NCBI GenBank assembly: GCA_036500145.1
Contig: DASYCO010000017.1
Coordinates: forward strand, 1 to 33,813
Direction of reading: 5' to 3'
DNA: 33,813 nt
Source of the DNA: CAMAVH01 sp036500145
Lineage (GTDB): Bacteria > Pseudomonadota > Alphaproteobacteria > SMXQ01
The position numbers and the translations under genes are program-made. A model generated the notes under the pieces. The model saw nothing but the letters and a program-made list of their open reading frames with translations, was not told the DNA's origin and did not search any database. The first letter of the stretch is position 1, and every line of letters begins with the position of its first letter. Positions 32,680 through 33,813 of this stretch are shown here, one piece after another.

Positions 32680-33813
32680 ATGAACGGGGCGACAGTACGG
32701 AATGGCCGGGGTTCGGCGCTGCGGCGTCTGATGGGGGCGTTCGCCGTCGCGGCGACCGCGTCGGTCTGCGTCGCGCAGGCTCAGGCGCAGGACTGGCCGG
32801 GCAAGGCCGACTGGGACAAGACGGTGGCGGCCGCCAAGAAGGAAGGCAAGGTCGTCATCTCCGGTCCGGTCGGCAACACCTGGCGCGAGGCGCTGACGGC
32901 GTTCGAGAAGGACTACGGCATCAAGGTGGAATTCACCTCCGCCAACGGCGCCGACTTCTGGCCGCGCTACGCCCAGGAGCAGAAGCTCGGCAAGTCGCTG
33001 TGGGACTTGCGCGTCAGCGCGCCCGACACGAACTCCTACGAGCTGCTGGCGCAAGGCGACAAGATCGCCGACCTGCGCAGCATGCTGGTGCTGCCCGAAG
33101 TGACGGCCGACAAGAGCTGGGTCGGCGGCTATGACGCGATGTTCTCCGACAAGGCGAAGAAGTACTTCGCCGGCTTCGGCCTGATCGGCGGCCCGGTCGC
33201 CTGGGTCAACCGCGACTTCGTGCCCGAGTCGGAGCTGAGCAGCATGCTGCAGCTCAAGGAAGACCGCTTCAAGGGCAAGGTGACGACCCTCGACTGGCGC
33301 GGCGGCTCGGCCTCGAACAACTTCGCCCTGCTGCTCGCCGACAAGCGCTACGGCGCCGACTACATCCGCGACCTGGTGGTGAAGAACGAGATCGTCGTCA
33401 CCAACAACAACCGTCAGCAGATCGACTGGCTGATCCGCGGCAATTATCCGATCGCCATCGGCGTCACGTCGAACATCCTGTTCAACATGAAGGAAACAGG
33501 TCTGGCGCAGAACGTCGTGCCGCTGGACGGCCCGCGCAAATATTCCAGCAGCTTCGGCGGCCTAATCGCCTTCCAGAATCCGCCGAACCCCAACGCGGCG
33601 AAGGTCTATGCCAACTGGGTGATGACTCAAAAGGCGCAGGCCGGCATCGCGAAGCTCACCAACTACAACAGCCGCCGCACCGACGTGGAGCCGGGCGAAC
33701 CGGCGACGGTGGTCGATCTCAGCAAGATCGACGATTACGTCAACACGCAGTCGGAAGACATGCTGCCGGCTTACGACGCGTGGCGCGAATTCGCGCGCAC
33801 TTTGAAGCAGCCC
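32680..33813 (+). CDS. Extracellular solute-binding protein, Fe3+-type ABC family (second paralogue, runs off window)
   Basis: At least 378 codons are open from ATG 32680 to the window edge with no stop, so the 3' end is missing, though only a few residues are likely lost. It has a signal peptide (LMGAFAVAATASVCVAQAQAQ) and mature start WPGKADWDKTVAAAKKEGK. It shares with the first receptor the sequences DFWPR, LWDLRV, NSRRTDV and QSED/QTQDF, so both are family-1-type (AfuA/FbpA-like) receptors of the same subfamily. GAGGG lies 9 nt upstream of the ATG. It probably feeds the same ATPase/permease, perhaps with a different ligand range. Confidence 0.9.
   Translation, partial: MNGATVRNGRGSALRRLMGAFAVAATASVCVAQAQAQDWPGKADWDKTVAAAKKEGKVVISGPVGNTWREALTAFEKDYGIKVEFTSANGADFWPRYAQEQKLGKSLWDLRVSAPDTNSYELLAQGDKIADLRSMLVLPEVTADKSWVGGYDAMFSDKAKKYFAGFGLIGGPVAWVNRDFVPESELSSMLQLKEDRFKGKVTTLDWRGGSASNNFALLLADKRYGADYIRDLVVKNEIVVTNNNRQQIDWLIRGNYPIAIGVTSNILFNMKETGLAQNVVPLDGPRKYSSSFGGLIAFQNPPNPNAAKVYANWVMTQKAQAGIAKLTNYNSRRTDVEPGEPATVVDLSKIDDYVNTQSEDMLPAYDAWREFARTLKQP

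Overview
The window looks like the chromosome of a high-GC alphaproteobacterium. The evidence is the uniformly GC-rich third codon positions, a DUF3572 gene (a family I know mainly from Alphaproteobacteria), an alphaproteobacterial-type dusB, and many solute-binding-protein transporters (peptide, Bug/TctC and Fe3+-type). The genus cannot be fixed from sequence alone. I see no tRNA, rRNA, insertion sequence, phage gene or CRISPR array.

Left part (1-5.6 kb): a complete five-gene oligopeptide/nickel-type ABC importer on the minus strand, in the order binding protein, two permeases, two ATPases. Its promoter region carries an inverted pair of 12-nt operator-like sites.

Middle part (5.8-20.3 kb): mostly housekeeping and accessory genes in short units. 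These are two MFS exporters, a HI0933-type flavoprotein, msrA, a hexapeptide acetyltransferase, dusB, an orphan TctC-type binding protein followed by an atypical M20 hydrolase, an RlpA lipoprotein, a 4,5-dihydroxyphthalate-decarboxylase-like protein, DUF1428, DUF3572, and a wrbA-pirin operon divergent from a LysR regulator.

Right part (20.3 kb to the end): an apparent catabolic gene cluster for an aromatic or related ring compound. It holds an IclR regulator, a solute-binding protein, a Rieske ring-hydroxylating oxygenase, and divergently an Fe3+-family ABC ATPase and fused permease, a RidA-like protein, a LigB-type extradiol dioxygenase, a LigJ-like hydratase and three tandem RraA/LigK-like aldolase-fold proteins. 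Convergent to these is a second LigB-type dioxygenase, and divergent from that a second solute-binding protein that runs off the window. Read as a pathway, the order is import, ring hydroxylation, meta-cleavage, hydration and aldol cleavage. Enzymes that would make it the classical protocatechuate 4,5-cleavage route (LigA, LigC, LigI) are absent from the window, so the layout resembles a gallate-type short route or an uncharacterised variant, possibly for a nitrogen-bearing ring given the RidA gene. The substrate is unknown. This cluster is the most interesting part of the window.
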